A DNA stretch of 64,000 bases from the NCBI GenBank assembly GCA_027924645.1, contig BSBN01000242.1:5580001-5644000 (forward strand). Reading direction: 5' to 3'. This document shows, piece after piece, positions 11,464 through 23,086 of this stretch; position 1 is the stretch's first letter, and each line of letters starts with the position of its first letter. Source of the stretch: Cunninghamia lanceolata. Its lineage: Eukaryota; Streptophyta; Pinopsida; Cupressales; Cupressaceae. Under the pieces are notes generated by a model. It saw only the letters and a list, made by a program, of their open reading frames with translations. It had not been told where the DNA came from and did no database searches. Made by a program: the position numbers and the translations under genes.

Positions 11464-14400
11464 TGTAACATCATTATCCATAATGCTCATGATTAACTTA
11501 AACATTCATCTTAATCAAGAGATTAGTTAACAACATGATTATGCAAATCAATTCTTAACCATAAAGAATCATTATATTTTCATCAATTAAGCATGTCATT
11601 CTAATCAAAATATAACAAAGCTTATAATACAATAATCATTTACAAATCTTTAGTGAGTAGCCATCACTAATCATGTACAAGTTATGCCCAAGGCATCATA
11701 AATCAATTCATATATTACAATAGACCATCTGGTCATAAATGCAAACACTGTATCTGGAACCAATGACATCTGTATCCATGAGCCTCAACTTGTCTCATGC
11801 TTAGGAAGCAGAGCACCATCCTAGTGCTTTTCCACCAACCATGGACCTGCGGTCCCCCACTCAACTTCCAAACTTGAAGTGACCCTACCCTTCACGAAAA
11901 GGTTAGATATTATGAACCCTTAGGTTAGCCATCTGAGTATCTAGTGTTGTGTCCTTCCTAATGTCTCATGGTCACAAAACTATAGATCCACTCTAACTAT
12001 GTATGACACTACTAGAGACAACAAGCCATTCGAAGCACTGTGGACCGACAATGCATGCAGAGACGGATGCATTACTTTGGACAAAGATTTACATACATAA
12101 ACATTATGCATTGAATGTTGTCGTATGTCCACCACCCTGACTCGACTTATTAGTTGTCATGTCCTACAGTAAGTTCAAATTGACCTTTCTTTGTAGGTCT
12201 AGAATAAACAGATCAATTCGATTCTTTGCCCATGTTAGGACACTCGACTCCCATCATGGTTTGGTTACAACTAAAAAGGTTATTTTCATAACGTGGAACT
12301 TGTGACTCCTCGCCACCTTGTTCCACTATGCAAGTCATATCAAAATCGACCATTCTTGGTCTAGTATAAGTAGGATTCAATGCATTTAAGTCCAATCCTT
12401 GGACACTAGATTGTTATTTCGAAAGCCATACTTAGGTTCTTGGTTTCATAAACACTTGGTTACTAGTGACTCCACGTCACATTATCTCATTTACTAGAAT
12501 AATGAATACAATCTTGCTTTCAACTCTCACCCTACTTGGTCAATGTTTACCTTGTTTTCCTATTGTCATGGTTAAAAGAAACCAGTCTATAATAAAAGAA
12601 AAGGCCCAAATCATAGTATCTTTTAAAAGTTCATAAAGAATCATATAGTCGAACCCCTCTAAGCTCTTCTCTAAAATATTTCATAAAGTCAATATAAAAA
12701 CATAACTGCCATTTATATAGTCGACATTCATCTCATTTAAGACCACTAGCTTATAATAAAACTCTAAGGTAGATTCTAATATCGAAAGGTATAGCATGAC
12801 TTTACTTCATAATGAAGGCAAGATCGAAGTCTCAGCTGTCATGATAGCATTACTATGACAGTGTGAGAATAGTATTCTATTACTCTCCTTGAAGAGCTTT
12901 CATGTTCACATAACATGTATATTTATTGATAGCCATTCAATTCTTGTCAACTTTTCTATTGAATTGGTAGAATAAGGTTTCAAGTGCAGTATCACAACCC
13001 ATTTTATCTTGGGTTTACTATGTTTAAAGTAATCATGGTTGCAGCCATTTGAAATAATGGTGAGGATTGTTCAACAGGTTGATACCACCGTTATTCATTC
13101 ATTACATAATGTTGCCTTTTTGGGCTCATTTGCATATACAGATTTGCAAGAGTTAACAACTAGTAATCATAAAGATATAAGACATCATTAAAGATGTATG
13201 GAGCATAATGTATGGCACATAGGAAGAGCTAAAAATTGTGGGTTCTCATGCATGCAATCCCCCATAAGGTTTATGGCCTCAAGCTGGTCGAGTGCCACAA
13301 AAAAGTAACAGTTTCAAAGTATCATGAATTATATTTCATTTAGGGCTCCAAGAGCCTTCGACTACTCTTAACATTCATTGATATGCATAAATAAATATAC
13401 AGTCTCAACTCTGTATATTAAAACCAAAGTATTTCTTAATCTTTATAGTCGGCAGTGCCGACGTTACTTTCAGATGAAAGGAAGTTATACTGTATTACAA
13501 TCAATATATCATATTAGTCAAGGGCTCTAAATTAAAGATACCTAAATATATTTCACAGAGTTAAAGATGTAGCTTGCAGATCTCAAACTCTTCCGGCTAC
13601 TCTAGTCGTTCTCTCTGACTGTAATTCTCTACAACAAGAGAATGTAGCTCCCCGATGTTTGCCACCCACACACCCACTTCTCTCTCAAAGTCTAACACTA
13701 GAAAATAACAACCAGAACTACCCAGACTCCAACTAAGCCCTTCCATAAGACACCAAGATGGCATTCAGTAACTAACCAAAGCATACTCTGTGCATGTGAT
13801 CTGGGCTTGCTACCTAGTGGGATCTTTTGATCCACGCAACCCACTCAGCGTATCATCTCTCCTTTCCCACTCCTCGTGGGTTTAAGGATATCGATGAGGT
13901 AAGAATAAGATAAGATAAGATAGTTATTTGCATAGTCAAGAGTTATTAATATTGACCTCTAAAGGGGTTCGTATATATATAAAAATACAAACACCCTCGA
14001 CTAATAACATGGGTCGAAGAACTATTAAAATATGCAAAATCATCATAAAGATGAAAGTAAAAGATATCACACTAAAATCTTAGGGAAATCAGGGTCAAGT
14101 AATACTCCCCCATCAATGACGGTAAACTTTAGTTGATTGACTAGAAAATAAAGAAATAATATCCCTATTTAAGAATAGGGTAATGAGAGATCTCATCGAC
14201 TCTTAACTCAACCATCATACGACTTGAGACGTTGTTCCAAGAACGTCGTCTAGTTGTTAAAGCACCATCGATAAAATGACTCACAAGGATAGAATTACTA
14301 AGAAGGAAGGCATGACTCATGACAACTTATAAGGGATTCAGAAGGACATGGAAACTGATACCCAGATGATTAATCAACCTTGTTTTCTCGACATCTAACC

Positions 14401-14673
14401 ATTCCTCCAGGATGATACCCTCCTTCCTTCTTCGAAGGTCATTAACTTTTCTTGTTTGCACTTAGGACCACAAAATTATGATCAGTGCATCATAATCATA
14501 TCTCATAATATAAAGTAATTAATGTTCAAAACCAATTAACATCAATCATTAACATCATCAACAAAGATCAATTCAGATATTTCCACAATATCAAATTAGT
14601 TAACTATGACTAATCCTCCTGATTACAATGCAAAGTTAATGATTAAGTCTAATTGTAAGTTGGGGATGTAACA
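11464..14673 (-). repeat. B1 5' LTR
   Basis: About 3210 bp with intact ends (TGTAACATC on the left, GATGTAACA on the right, plus strand). It shares several diagnostic bases with the LTR fragment at 55551-58495 rather than with its own partner LTR; see findings. In element orientation it would contain the promoter; no unambiguous TATA box was chosen. Confidence 0.93.
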
Positions 14674-14678
14674 TTAAC
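14674..14678. repeat. Target-site duplication TTAAC, right side of B1
   Basis: Exact match to 2883-2887. Together they show a single clean integration event into the H element. Confidence 0.9.
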
Positions 14679-15952
14679 AGTATGATCAAAGTTGAAGTTA
14701 TTAATAGAAACATAAATCTATTAGTTATGCGTACCAATAATCAATTGAAAATATACACAAATCCTTTTCCAAATCATTTAAACAATGTTGAGTTACATGA
14801 TACACATAAAATAATGTTGAAAATGAGGATACATCACATTAACATGCTTTTGTGGGAACTATTGAAACTAATGCTACATATTTTTCTTCTCTTGCTTCTC
14901 CATTGATTACATTTTCTAATCACAAGATCTCACAAGATAATTATTATGGCCCATTATATTTAGCTAGTAATCTTTATGGAAAACCACCTACTTAGTTTCT
15001 TATTGATATTTCATACTAATAGAACATATGTATAGAAGAATATTTCTTAAATAAACATATTAGACATCAGAAATGTGCACATTCAACCCATATTTCATTG
15101 AAGATGACAAATTGAATGTTAATTAATACATTCAGATGTATTATTCTATGATTGATAGTAGGTCCTAAAGAATTACATGGTTTATGTCATGTGATACCAT
15201 CTTTGGATAGATTTGGTACACACTACTTCATAGAACAATGATAGAAGAATTTAAGGTTGCTCCTTCGATTTTGTATCAATGTGTTAAATTTATACATGAA
15301 GGACAAGTTAATAATATTTAAAGAGCTCATTACAAGCATATATAATGCTAGTCACTTCACATTGGATGCATTTTTAAAAACACCGAAAGATGTACCATAT
15401 GAGAGAGATGATCTCGTGCTTGACTTATATAAGACACATTTGGATGAACTGGAAAGAATTCAAAAGTAGTTGGATTGAGATTATCCAAAAGCAAAAGAGC
15501 CTCAAGTTGCACAACTAGAGATTATCTAGACATAAAGACCTTGATAATGAATACCTTCTAATGATCCTTATGAACAAAAAATCACTCATATGTACCAAGA
15601 AAGCATACAAATAAAGAACAAAAGAAACATACAAAAGCAATCCAATGGCAATCATTCCACCACATCTACAAATAAAGAAACAAGAAATATGGGTATGAAA
15701 TGACATGCCTAATTTTACACATGATAATATATTTGGACCTAGAATGAAGGAATATAAAGAAGAGATATGTGTACTAGAAAAGGAAAGCAAAGAAGAACAA
15801 GAAACAAAGGCAAATGAAGATAAATTTGATGGTTTTTGTTGGGATAATGATGATTTGTTAGAAGATGAGCACGAGCCTTTGGAGGAAATTGAGTCTCCAA
15901 ATTTTGTTCAATGATACATGAGCATCACTAAGCCTATATACCTATAGAACTT
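14679..15952 (+). pseudogene. H element copy 1: gag C-terminus and protease region
   Basis: Continuation of the H gag interrupted by B1. The first codons give IKVEVINRN and then IYTNPFPNH, matching the 'TNPLPNH' segment that follows the gag cysteine motif in Athila/Tat elements. Near 15250-15310 the sequence APSILYQCVKFIHEGQV corresponds to the end of the protease domain ('PSTLHQ.lKF...G'). Two further open stretches follow: one near 15330-15466 with DAFLKTPKDVPYERDDL, and an acidic one (15705-15914) with CWDNDDLLEDEHEPLEE. Stops are frequent. Homology to the second copy (58501-59765) ends abruptly at 15952. Confidence 0.6.
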
Positions 15953-16588
15953 TCATCCATAGATTTTCCTACTTGGAGGCCGTTTGCTTCTTCCCATCTT
16001 TTCCTTGTTTGAGATATTTCCTCCTTTGTTTGTTTGCATCCTATTTACATTTACAAGTTTTGCTTTAGCCTTGTTTTTGGTCTATCTTTTCCACTTTACT
16101 TATTGTCTTCCTACTTCACCTTCCACATTCTTATGCATGTCTTTTTTTTTTTATGCTTATTTACTCATGATTCTACAGTCCATGCCTTACCACTTTGGCT
16201 TCTTTTGTTGTCTTGTTACTTCCCATTACATGCTTGTTATACATTTGCATGTTTACCATGATGATTTGTTTATGTTACCATCCACTTATGTTTTCATGCC
16301 TATGCTTGTGATATATACAATACTATGATAGTTATATTTTATCCTTTGACCATTGATTACTTGCTTTGATTTGACCATGATCCTATATCATCATACCATA
16401 GATCCTACATTGTCATATCATGTTTTGATTTATTCTTTACCAAATATTTTTCCCTACAAAAAATCCCAAAATTACAATAGAATTTCTAGAATGTTTTACC
16501 AAATATTATGCCTACAAATAATCCCAAAAATGTAATTTTTACGCCGATAGGCATTTCCTTAGTGAGCAGCACAACCTCAAATACATAC
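15953..16588. other. T-rich unassigned spacer
   Basis: Strongly pyrimidine-rich on the plus strand. A 114-codon open stretch (15984-16328) reflects base composition (Phe/Leu/Tyr-rich) and no family is recognisable. A short direct repeat of about 40 bp occurs at about 16438-16480 and 16498-16540 (ACCAAATATT ... ATCCCAAAA). Confidence 0.3.
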
Positions 16589-16675
16589 ATGAATGGTCTA
16601 AATTAAAAGAGCTACCATAGAATAAATCTGAGCCATTGATTTGTTAAAATAAGTAATAAATGATAAAAGACAAAA
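16589..16675. repeat. Inverted repeat, left arm
   Basis: About 87 bp, imperfectly inverted relative to 22226-22314. Matching stretches include TTTGTCTTTTATCATTTAT and TCAATGG (as read on the minus strand here) and TCTTTTTAATCTAGGCCCTTCAT-like ends. It could be the terminal repeat of a DNA transposon or one of two independent copies of a small repeat in opposite orientation. Confidence 0.5.
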
Positions 16676-16979
16676 TATTAAAAGACAGAGAAAAAAGAAA
16701 TACTGTTTGGCATTCTCTATTGTAGTGGCGGTGGTTAATGTGACGATTTGATTTTGTTTTACTTTTTTTTACGTGAACATCGCTGGCAACCCCAAGTTTG
16801 CACGAGATTGTTGAAGTCATAGGCTTGACAGGAAAATTTATTGTCAAGTCAATAAGCTTATCTTCGTTTTCGCCGACCTTACGTTAACTTCTAAATATCT
16901 TACGTAAATATCTTCTCCTGCCACATGATCCAGGGTGAGTCTGCATCAAATAGTCATGGCATGATATAACAGAAAAGGT

Positions 16980-17630
16980 TTAGTTTTTATAAATTTTAAG
17001 ACTACGGTAGTTCACCATAGAATAACGAACCCGCTGACAAGAATTTCTGACAAATGGGGTATGATTCAGGCGCTGAACTCTGTTTCGAGCCCTTCGATAT
17101 TGGAGGCCATTGAGCCTGTTTGATGTAGTCTTCGATCTGTCTTCAACATGTCCATTGCCAAAACACCCACCTACTGTTGTTCTTGGTATAAGTTTGTAAG
17201 CAGTGGGTTCATCTCGGAATAGTTGACATCGTTTGCTCCTATCTGGAACTTGAAAATGTGTACGAGACTGCGCACCCATATAATCTTTTGCTATTTGTAC
17301 TGGAGTAACAGAGGGAGACAAGCCAATGTCCCAAGAAGGGACACCTTTTTCTTTCCTTGCTTTTTTCATTTGTTGGCGCTCTGCATTTTCCACATTGTTT
17401 GGTTCATTTCCACCATTTCCTTTCACAGCTTCCTCAACTTCTTGAAAAGTGCACTTCCTGCAGACGCAGTCGAACCATTTCACCGCACATTTTCTGATAA
17501 GACGTCTGGCTGGATTCACCACTAATCTCTGCACCCAGCTCACGCTATTTACTCTGGTCGCGTCGTCTTCCCTTCCCCCTCTTCCCCCAATCTCCTCCAT
17601 TCCACTGTTTGAAATTGCTACACAAGCCAT
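16980..17630 (-). pseudogene. Possible NUP1/NUP136-like nuclear-pore gene fragment
   Basis: A 216-codon ATG-initiated open frame, the longest outside retroelement pol genes. It contains SWVQRLVVNPARRLIRKCA near the N-terminus and TPVQIAKDYMGA mid-way, then RNRVQRLNHTPFVR. These resemble conserved spots in plant nuclear-basket protein NUP1/NUP136 (a 'W..RLV..PA.RLI' segment, 'A.AYMG.R' and 'R.PY.R' motifs) in the right order. The resemblance is from memory and weak. It is rich in Arg/Lys and Asn and has no zinc finger or membrane segment. No downstream exons were found, so it is probably a first-exon fragment or pseudogene. The last ~15 codons may be intron read-through. Confidence 0.35.
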
Positions 17631-18058
17631 TCTTTTTGCTATGCAATGCGATGCTACAATAGCCTTTGCCTTTAGTTTGAAATCTTAAATTGGTGTAAAA
17701 ATTTTCATTTTTGTTGAGGATAAGTTTCCAGGGCAATGATGATATGTTCAAGGTATGTTCAGTCATAATTGGAACTTGTCCTGTTTTCTCCACGATATGG
17801 TCAGTCATGATTTCCTTCTAATTACGGCAGTTTCCTTTTCTGTCACCGAACAGAGTATTAAGTTGCAAATTTTTTAACAAGAGTAAATGAATATTTGATG
17901 TACAATTTTATTGGCTAATCAATTTAGGAGATGCAATTCTACTGGCTAATTAATTTACCATTTTTTTGCGGAGGCGATTTAGTGGGCAAATCCAATGCTA
18001 TTGCGCAGCTCTGACTTCTAATTTCCTTTAAAATGGTCTGTTTTCTTTGCTTGCGTTT
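17631..18058. other. Intergenic spacer
   Basis: Between the NUP1-like frame and the 51-codon frame. It would be the 5' flank of the former. Nothing further is recognisable; the overlapping short frames lack plausible composition. Confidence 0.3.
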
Positions 18059-18214
18059 TCACCAGACACTGACGATCTTCCAAACGATTGTGAAATCATT
18101 TTCAGTGCTAATGAGTCCAAATTCCAATTGAAGAGTGGAAAGTCCGTATGCGATGTTGTAAATTGTTTCTGCAGAGAGAGCCGAGCCTCTACCGCCCACC
18201 AACACAGTCGCCAT
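18059..18214 (-). CDS. Short ATG-initiated frame (51 codons), possible first exon
   Basis: The frame begins MATVLVGGRGSALSAETIYN and ends at TGA 18059-18061. The start is preceded (on the minus strand) by a leader containing AGGGTTTTG/AGGGTTTCAC-type sequence, common in plant 5' leaders. Balanced amino-acid composition is unusual for a chance frame in AT-rich DNA. I cannot assign it to a family. It may be the first exon of a captured or truncated gene. Confidence 0.25.
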   Translation of the reverse strand: MATVLVGGRGSALSAETIYNIAYGLSTLQLEFGLISTENDFTIVWKIVSVW

Positions 18215-18764
18215 TGCTGATTCATCAAACTCTAGCCTGCTAACAAAACCCTCGTTTAATTAGAACCTCCTTGAAAACCCTAGTATTAATGGTGAAACCC
18301 TAGCTTAACTAAGAGAAGCTTGGGAAAAAAGAAGTCACTCAAAGGTACGTCCACTCCGTTATTTGAGAACCAGAAGATTTCGTTTTCTGCCGGCAAATTG
18401 TAGGATAATCTGGCAATATATCGGCCATTACATTGTACGGAAAAAGGTTTACTTTCAAGCATTCCGTCATCTAATTCTCTATTTCAACATAGCTAAGTGG
18501 TAAAATCTAGCTAATACTATGTATATGAATATCATAAAATGCAATTTATATTAATGTATATAATATGAAGATTGTTTTGCATTACTAAGTCGCCCTATTT
18601 AGGATTTCCGCAAGAATTTCCTTTCTCTAAGTATTTGATGTCATTACAACCGCATGTCTTGGAACCTTATTATGTGCAACAGAGGAAAGATAAGGATGCT
18701 TATGATTTCCAATGTGCATTTTTCGAACATCAGTAGATGCATGGGAATAGGTACGGTTTGAATC
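18215..18764. other. Spacer before the helicase fragment
   Basis: Contains plant-leader-like AAACCCT/ACCCTAG words near 18245-18305. From about 18610 one frame reads FPQEFPFSKYLMSLQPHVLEPYY-like residues, which may be a frameshifted upstream part of the helicase relic. The rest is AT-rich with nothing recognisable. Confidence 0.3.
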
Positions 18765-18986
18765 TTGCGAGAAGTATGGCCTCAGTGGGATTGTAACCTC
18801 GATGAAAGCCAGATGGAAGCTGTGAAACAAAGCATTACAAAAAGATTGGCTCTTATTCAGGGCCCTCCTGGTACTGGCAAAACCTACATTGGCTTGAAGA
18901 TTGCTACCATTCTGCTTTCCAATGTGAAGCGGGGTCCTATACTGGTGAATATAACTAATCCAACACTATATAAATTTACTTCAAAT
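18765..18986 (+). pseudogene. ZNFX1-type superfamily-1 helicase fragment
   Basis: The frame reads LDESQMEAVKQSITKRLALI followed by the Walker A loop QGPPGTGKTYIGLKI (about 18850-18905), then GPILV and TNPTLYKF, which align with motifs Q, I and Ia of UPF1-like helicases of the NFX1-type zinc-finger-containing protein 1 family (RNA surveillance and silencing). Only about 70 residues remain; the Walker B and later motifs are absent. The fragment stops where the minus strand starts to encode leucine-rich repeats, so the junction near 18986 is a fusion of unrelated sequences. Confidence 0.7.
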
Positions 18987-19560
18987 GTTCTGAGAGAACT
19001 TAATTGTGCAAAATTCATAATGTTCTTCAGCATTTCACAGTTTGACAAATATATTGACTCGACTGTCCTTGGCAGTGTTTTGATCTCCTCTAAATGATGA
19101 TTGTTGTAAACACGGAAATTCTCCAAGTGGGGACAACAGTCTTCAGAAAATAAAATCCTGCACACTTCTGTTTCACACAGATATATCTACTTTCCAGGTT
19201 GCTCTATGCCGCCCCAACCTCCATTTCGTTGATCGGACATCTAAATATCATCAGCCATTGAAGATTATTCAGTTGCCTAATTGATTTTGGTAGAGATTGT
19301 ACTCCTTGACGTTCTGGCTTAGGACAACCTTCAATTGAAAGATTCATCAAGGAAGACAAATCTTCAAGAGAGTCAGGTAGACATTTCAAGTCAGGTTCAA
19401 TTGAAAGATCCATCAAGGAAGAGAAATTCCCAAGAGAGTCGGGTAAACATTTCAGCTTAGCACAATGTCTAATCTGAAGATTCATCAAGACAAATTCCCA
19501 AGAGAATCAGGTAGACATTCTAGCTCAGGAGAACCTTCAATAGAAAGAAACAATTAATTA
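18987..19560 (-). pseudogene. NLR-type leucine-rich-repeat fragment
   Basis: Minus-strand frames carry successive repeats: LKCLPDSLGNFSSLMDLSI, LKCLPDSLEDLSSLMNLSI, SLPKSIRQLNNLQWLMI, and after a frameshift HLENFRVYNNHHLEEI and AQLSSLRTFEV. The 'LPDSLGNLSSLxxLxIxxC' pattern is the LRR style of plant TIR-NLR immune receptors. No TIR, NB-ARC or P-loop of an NLR is present and stops interrupt the frame, so this is a relic that cannot recognise a pathogen. Confidence 0.7.
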
Positions 19561-19801
19561 ACCCTTTATTTTAATTAATCATTTTAAGTAGCTATGTAGA
19601 GTTAAATTACTAAAGAAATCACACGATACAAGAAAATCTTCCGTATATTCCAGAAAATAATACAAAAATGATGGTGTGCGGAGTAGAGAACATCTTTTGT
19701 CAATACTCATCCAAAGGTTAGCCGAAATATCGAGCAGGAGCAAGAAACTTAGGACGAATGAAAGGAAAACGAATTGATGTTTATGATAATATTTAATAAA
19801 T

Positions 19802-20538
19802 TATTTTTTACAATCAAGAAATACGTACAAGCACTTACAAGGGAAACATCATATACACTCCTTGGAAAATAAAAGAGCACATAATACACAATGAAAAGAG
19901 CGCATAGAATACAGGAACAAAAAAAAAAAAGCAAACACAACAAAATTATCACCCATTTAGTACTTAACAGAATGAGGTTCTTTGGAAGGTAATGGGTGAA
20001 ATGGGCCTTAAATTTTTTTTAACTTTGTAGCTGATCATTTTTTATAAGAGGAGTTGACCATTTATTTTTATCCACCATCTTTTATAGCTGAGCATTTTTA
20101 TAGCTTACAATAAATACATAAATAGATAATTTCTAAATAGCTATTTTTATGGATTTTATTGTATTTTATAATTTTATTTGATTGATTACTTACTCTTGTT
20201 GTATGGTATGTTGTTATTCAAATTATCTTTTATATTATTAAACCATGAAAATCAAATATCAGATGTCATGATATCTACAACTATATATTTTGTCTTTGAT
20301 TTTGCATCGAATAAAAAATACATAATGAATCTTGACCATCGAATTTACAATAAATGCATAATTATGATGTGTATAAAAAATCTACTACATGATTATGATG
20401 TGTAATAAATACAATAAATACAATCGTCCAGTTGTCAACAAAGATTGCAAAGCTAGCTAAAATAATATATTTCTTAGCATGCCAATCACTTTACTAGCAT
20501 CTCTGCAGGATCTGATATGTTTCTACTTTCTGTTATTG
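19802..20538. repeat. ~740-bp direct repeat, copy 1
   Basis: Collinear with 22334-23086 at high identity by eye, starting ATTATTTTTTACAATCAAGA and ending near TACTTTCTGTTATT. It is AT-rich, without a credible gene. The ends are not TG...CA, so an LTR pair is unlikely; a duplicated non-autonomous repeat is more likely. Confidence 0.75.
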
Positions 20539-20563
20539 TTATGATAATCTAAGGCCTGTTTCT

Positions 20564-20719
20564 CTACTTTAGCAAGTTTTTGAATGGATGCTTAACTTGC
20601 TGTGCTGTTCGACTGGCCTCCACCAATTCATTGAACTTTGGATCTACATTGTTGGTTCCTCTGCCTTGCCCTCTAGCAGGAATCCTCTTTCCACCAAGCA
20701 TATCTTCACCTACGAATGA
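20564..20719 (-). pseudogene. Unrecognised terminal-exon fragment
   Basis: On the minus strand a TTTCAG acceptor is followed at 20719 by an open frame containing SFVGEDMLGGKRIPARGQGR and FNELVEASRTAQQV, ending KNLLK and a stop at 20564-20566. The composition and the splice acceptor look like a genuine last exon. A second exon-like stretch upstream (about 21067-21180, with FGVGKLVDDTHFVLAL then donor GTATGC) may belong to the same gene, but the reading phases do not join cleanly. I do not recognise the protein. Confidence 0.4.
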
Positions 20720-22225
20720 CTGAAAGCATGACCAACAAAGCTCGTCCAAATTTCACAAACGTAGCAATACCCATGAGAGGAATTTATGCTAACAATCACG
20801 GCAAAACACAACTTAGCACAGAAAATAACAAAATTCCATGCCAAAATTACAAAACTCTGTAAACCGACATTATAAGCTGAAGAATTAAGGTTTGCAATCA
20901 CAAGAAAATCCATGAACGAACAGAACTCAAGGAAACCTTTAAAAAGAAAAGCAATCTTAAAGTTGGACAGATTTGGGTTGCATCTGATATGTGTCGATTC
21001 GGCACCACACTGTATGGTGCTGTATCCAGTCTAGGGTTTATGAAAAAATATTAAAAATTTTGCATACCTGAAGGAGTTAAGGCTAGGACAAAGTGAGTAT
21101 CATCCACAAGCTTGCCTACGCCGAAAGCCAAACAGCGACTGATCAAAAGCAGGAACCAGGGCACAATTTTCTTATCACATTAATATGAATAATATATTAA
21201 TATAAATATTACAATTTTGTTATAATATTTGCATAGATTTAAAGAAAAAATATTATTTGTTTAACATTAAAATAAATATTATTTGTTTAATAACTAAATT
21301 CTTTCTGTATTTTTTTATAGATGTAGTGTTGGTTTTATTCAAAATAATATTTCCCAAAAAATTTCGAATAAACTTTGAGGCCATAATATCGTGTAAATTG
21401 AAATTTACTAAAGAATTAAAAATCATAATAAAATATAAAATGTTAGATGTTAAACTTTTTATTGGTGATTTAAAAATTAAATTTTTTACTTATTATTTAA
21501 GAGACCCTTAAATATCCCCTTAAATATGTGTGGAGATATGTTTAAAACTTTTTATAAAAAATAAATATACCATTTTATAAATTCAATAATTACATCCCAT
21601 TATATAATATTTGTGGAGATAGTGTTGGTCGTTCTGTCCTACAATTTTTTCCCAGCGTAACCGATGGAACATATAATGCTTTATAAATCCATTTTATAAG
21701 AGAAGGAACGGTAGAGCATGTAAAACAGGACCCTAATTTAGAAATTACTCTTCCCGGACAACACCAATACAAAAATTATAAAAACAGAGACTGCCTATTT
21801 GTATATAGAATTTAACCTCAAAAAAATAACATAAATTGCAAACCAGTACAACCTTCAAAACCATGCACACAAAATACTTTCAACATCCCTGCTACTAAAA
21901 CCCTTGATTTCGTCCTCTCGACTCTATATTTACATAAAATTGACCGCTTCTATAAGTACCTGGAATTTCAGGGAATATGCCTTAACATTCAAATGTTTAC
22001 ACTTACATGGCCTGGAAGAGATTAAAAACAACTATATTGCACTGATTTAACCGTACAGTTGAAACCTAGGTTGACTTTGCCAAAGAGAGAATTGATAAAC
22101 ACGTCATGATTTTAACTATGCAGAGCACTATGCTTGTTTAATTTGCCAAATAAACCGATCAGATATTACTAATGAACAACACAAAACTTGAAAAACTTTG
22201 TCAAAGTGATAAGGTAAAGGAAATT
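20720..22225. other. AT-rich region with one exon-like stretch
   Basis: Apart from the possible exon at about 21067-21180 (minus strand), nothing is recognisable. The 84-codon frame at 21257-21511 is Phe/Ile/Lys-rich and reflects AT richness. Confidence 0.3.
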
Positions 22226-22314
22226 TTTTTGTCTTTTATCATTTATGACATTTTGAAAAACAATCAATGGATAAGATTGATTTCATGGTACTCTTTTTAA
22301 TCTAGGCCCTTCAT
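22226..22314. repeat. Inverted repeat, right arm
   Basis: Inverted partner of 16589-16675. The segment between the arms is about 5.6 kb and holds all the host-gene fragments described above. Confidence 0.5.
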
Positions 22315-22333
22315 CACCTAATATTTATAGCAG

Positions 22334-23086
22334 ATTATTTTTTACAATCAAGAAATACATAAAGTTTTGGCCTACGTACAATCACTTACAAGGGAAACAT
22401 CATATACACCCATTGGAAAATAAAAGAGCGCATAATACACAATGAAAAGAGCACATAGAATATGGGAACAAAAAAAAAAGCAAACACAACAAAATTATCA
22501 CCCATTTAGTACTTAACAAGAATGAGGTTCTTTGGAAGGTAATGGGTGAAATGGGCCTTAAATTTTTTTTAACTTTGTAGCTGATCATTTTTTATAAGAG
22601 GGGTTGACCATTTATTTTTATCCACCATCATTTATAGCTAATCATTTTTATAGCTTACAATAAATATATAAATAGATAATTTCTAAATAGCTATTTTAAT
22701 GGATTTTATTGTATTTTATGGTCTTATTTGATTGATTACTTACTCTTGTTGTATGGTATGTTGTTATTCAAATTATCTTTTATATTATTGAAACATGAAA
22801 ATCAAATATCCGATGTCATGATATCTACAACTATATATTTTGTCCTTGATTTTGCATCAAATAAAAAATACATAATGAATCTTGACCATCGAATTTACAA
22901 TAAATGCATAATTATGATGTGAATAAAAAATCTACTATATGATTATGATGTGTAATAAATACAATAAATACAATCTTCTAGTTGTCAACAAAGGTTGCAA
23001 AGCTAGCTAAAATAATATATTTCTTAGCATGCCAATCACTTTACTAGCATCTCTGTAGGATCTGATATGTTTTTACTTTCTGTTAT
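22334..23086. repeat. ~740-bp direct repeat, copy 2
   Basis: Second copy of 19802-20538. It carries a small insertion near 22360 (TAAAGTTTTGGCC) relative to copy 1. Its start lies only ~20 bp from the right inverted-repeat arm. Confidence 0.75.

Larger units (their letters stand above)
2888..14673 (-). mobile_element. B1: complete Ty3/gypsy chromovirus (Tekay/Del-like), 11.8 kb
   Basis: The element reads on the minus strand: 5' LTR (11464-14673), primer-binding site, gag with one zinc knuckle, protease, RT, RNase H, integrase, chromodomain, polypurine tract, 3' LTR (2888-6085). The two 3.2-kb LTRs are collinear with scattered substitutions. The LTRs start TGTTACATC and end GATGTTACA in element orientation. 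RT-RNase H-integrase order and the C-terminal chromodomain define a chromovirus; very long LTRs fit the Tekay/Del group. It is inserted in the gag of element H. All genes carry stops or frameshifts, so it is not autonomous now. Confidence 0.92.

Noticed and set aside
15984..16328. A 114-codon Phe/Leu-rich frame with apparent membrane segments
   Set aside because: Composition follows the T-rich DNA; it overlaps another similar frame and has no family signature.
18884..19488. A functional NLR immune receptor gene
   Set aside because: Only broken LRR repeats are present; there is no TIR or NB-ARC domain.
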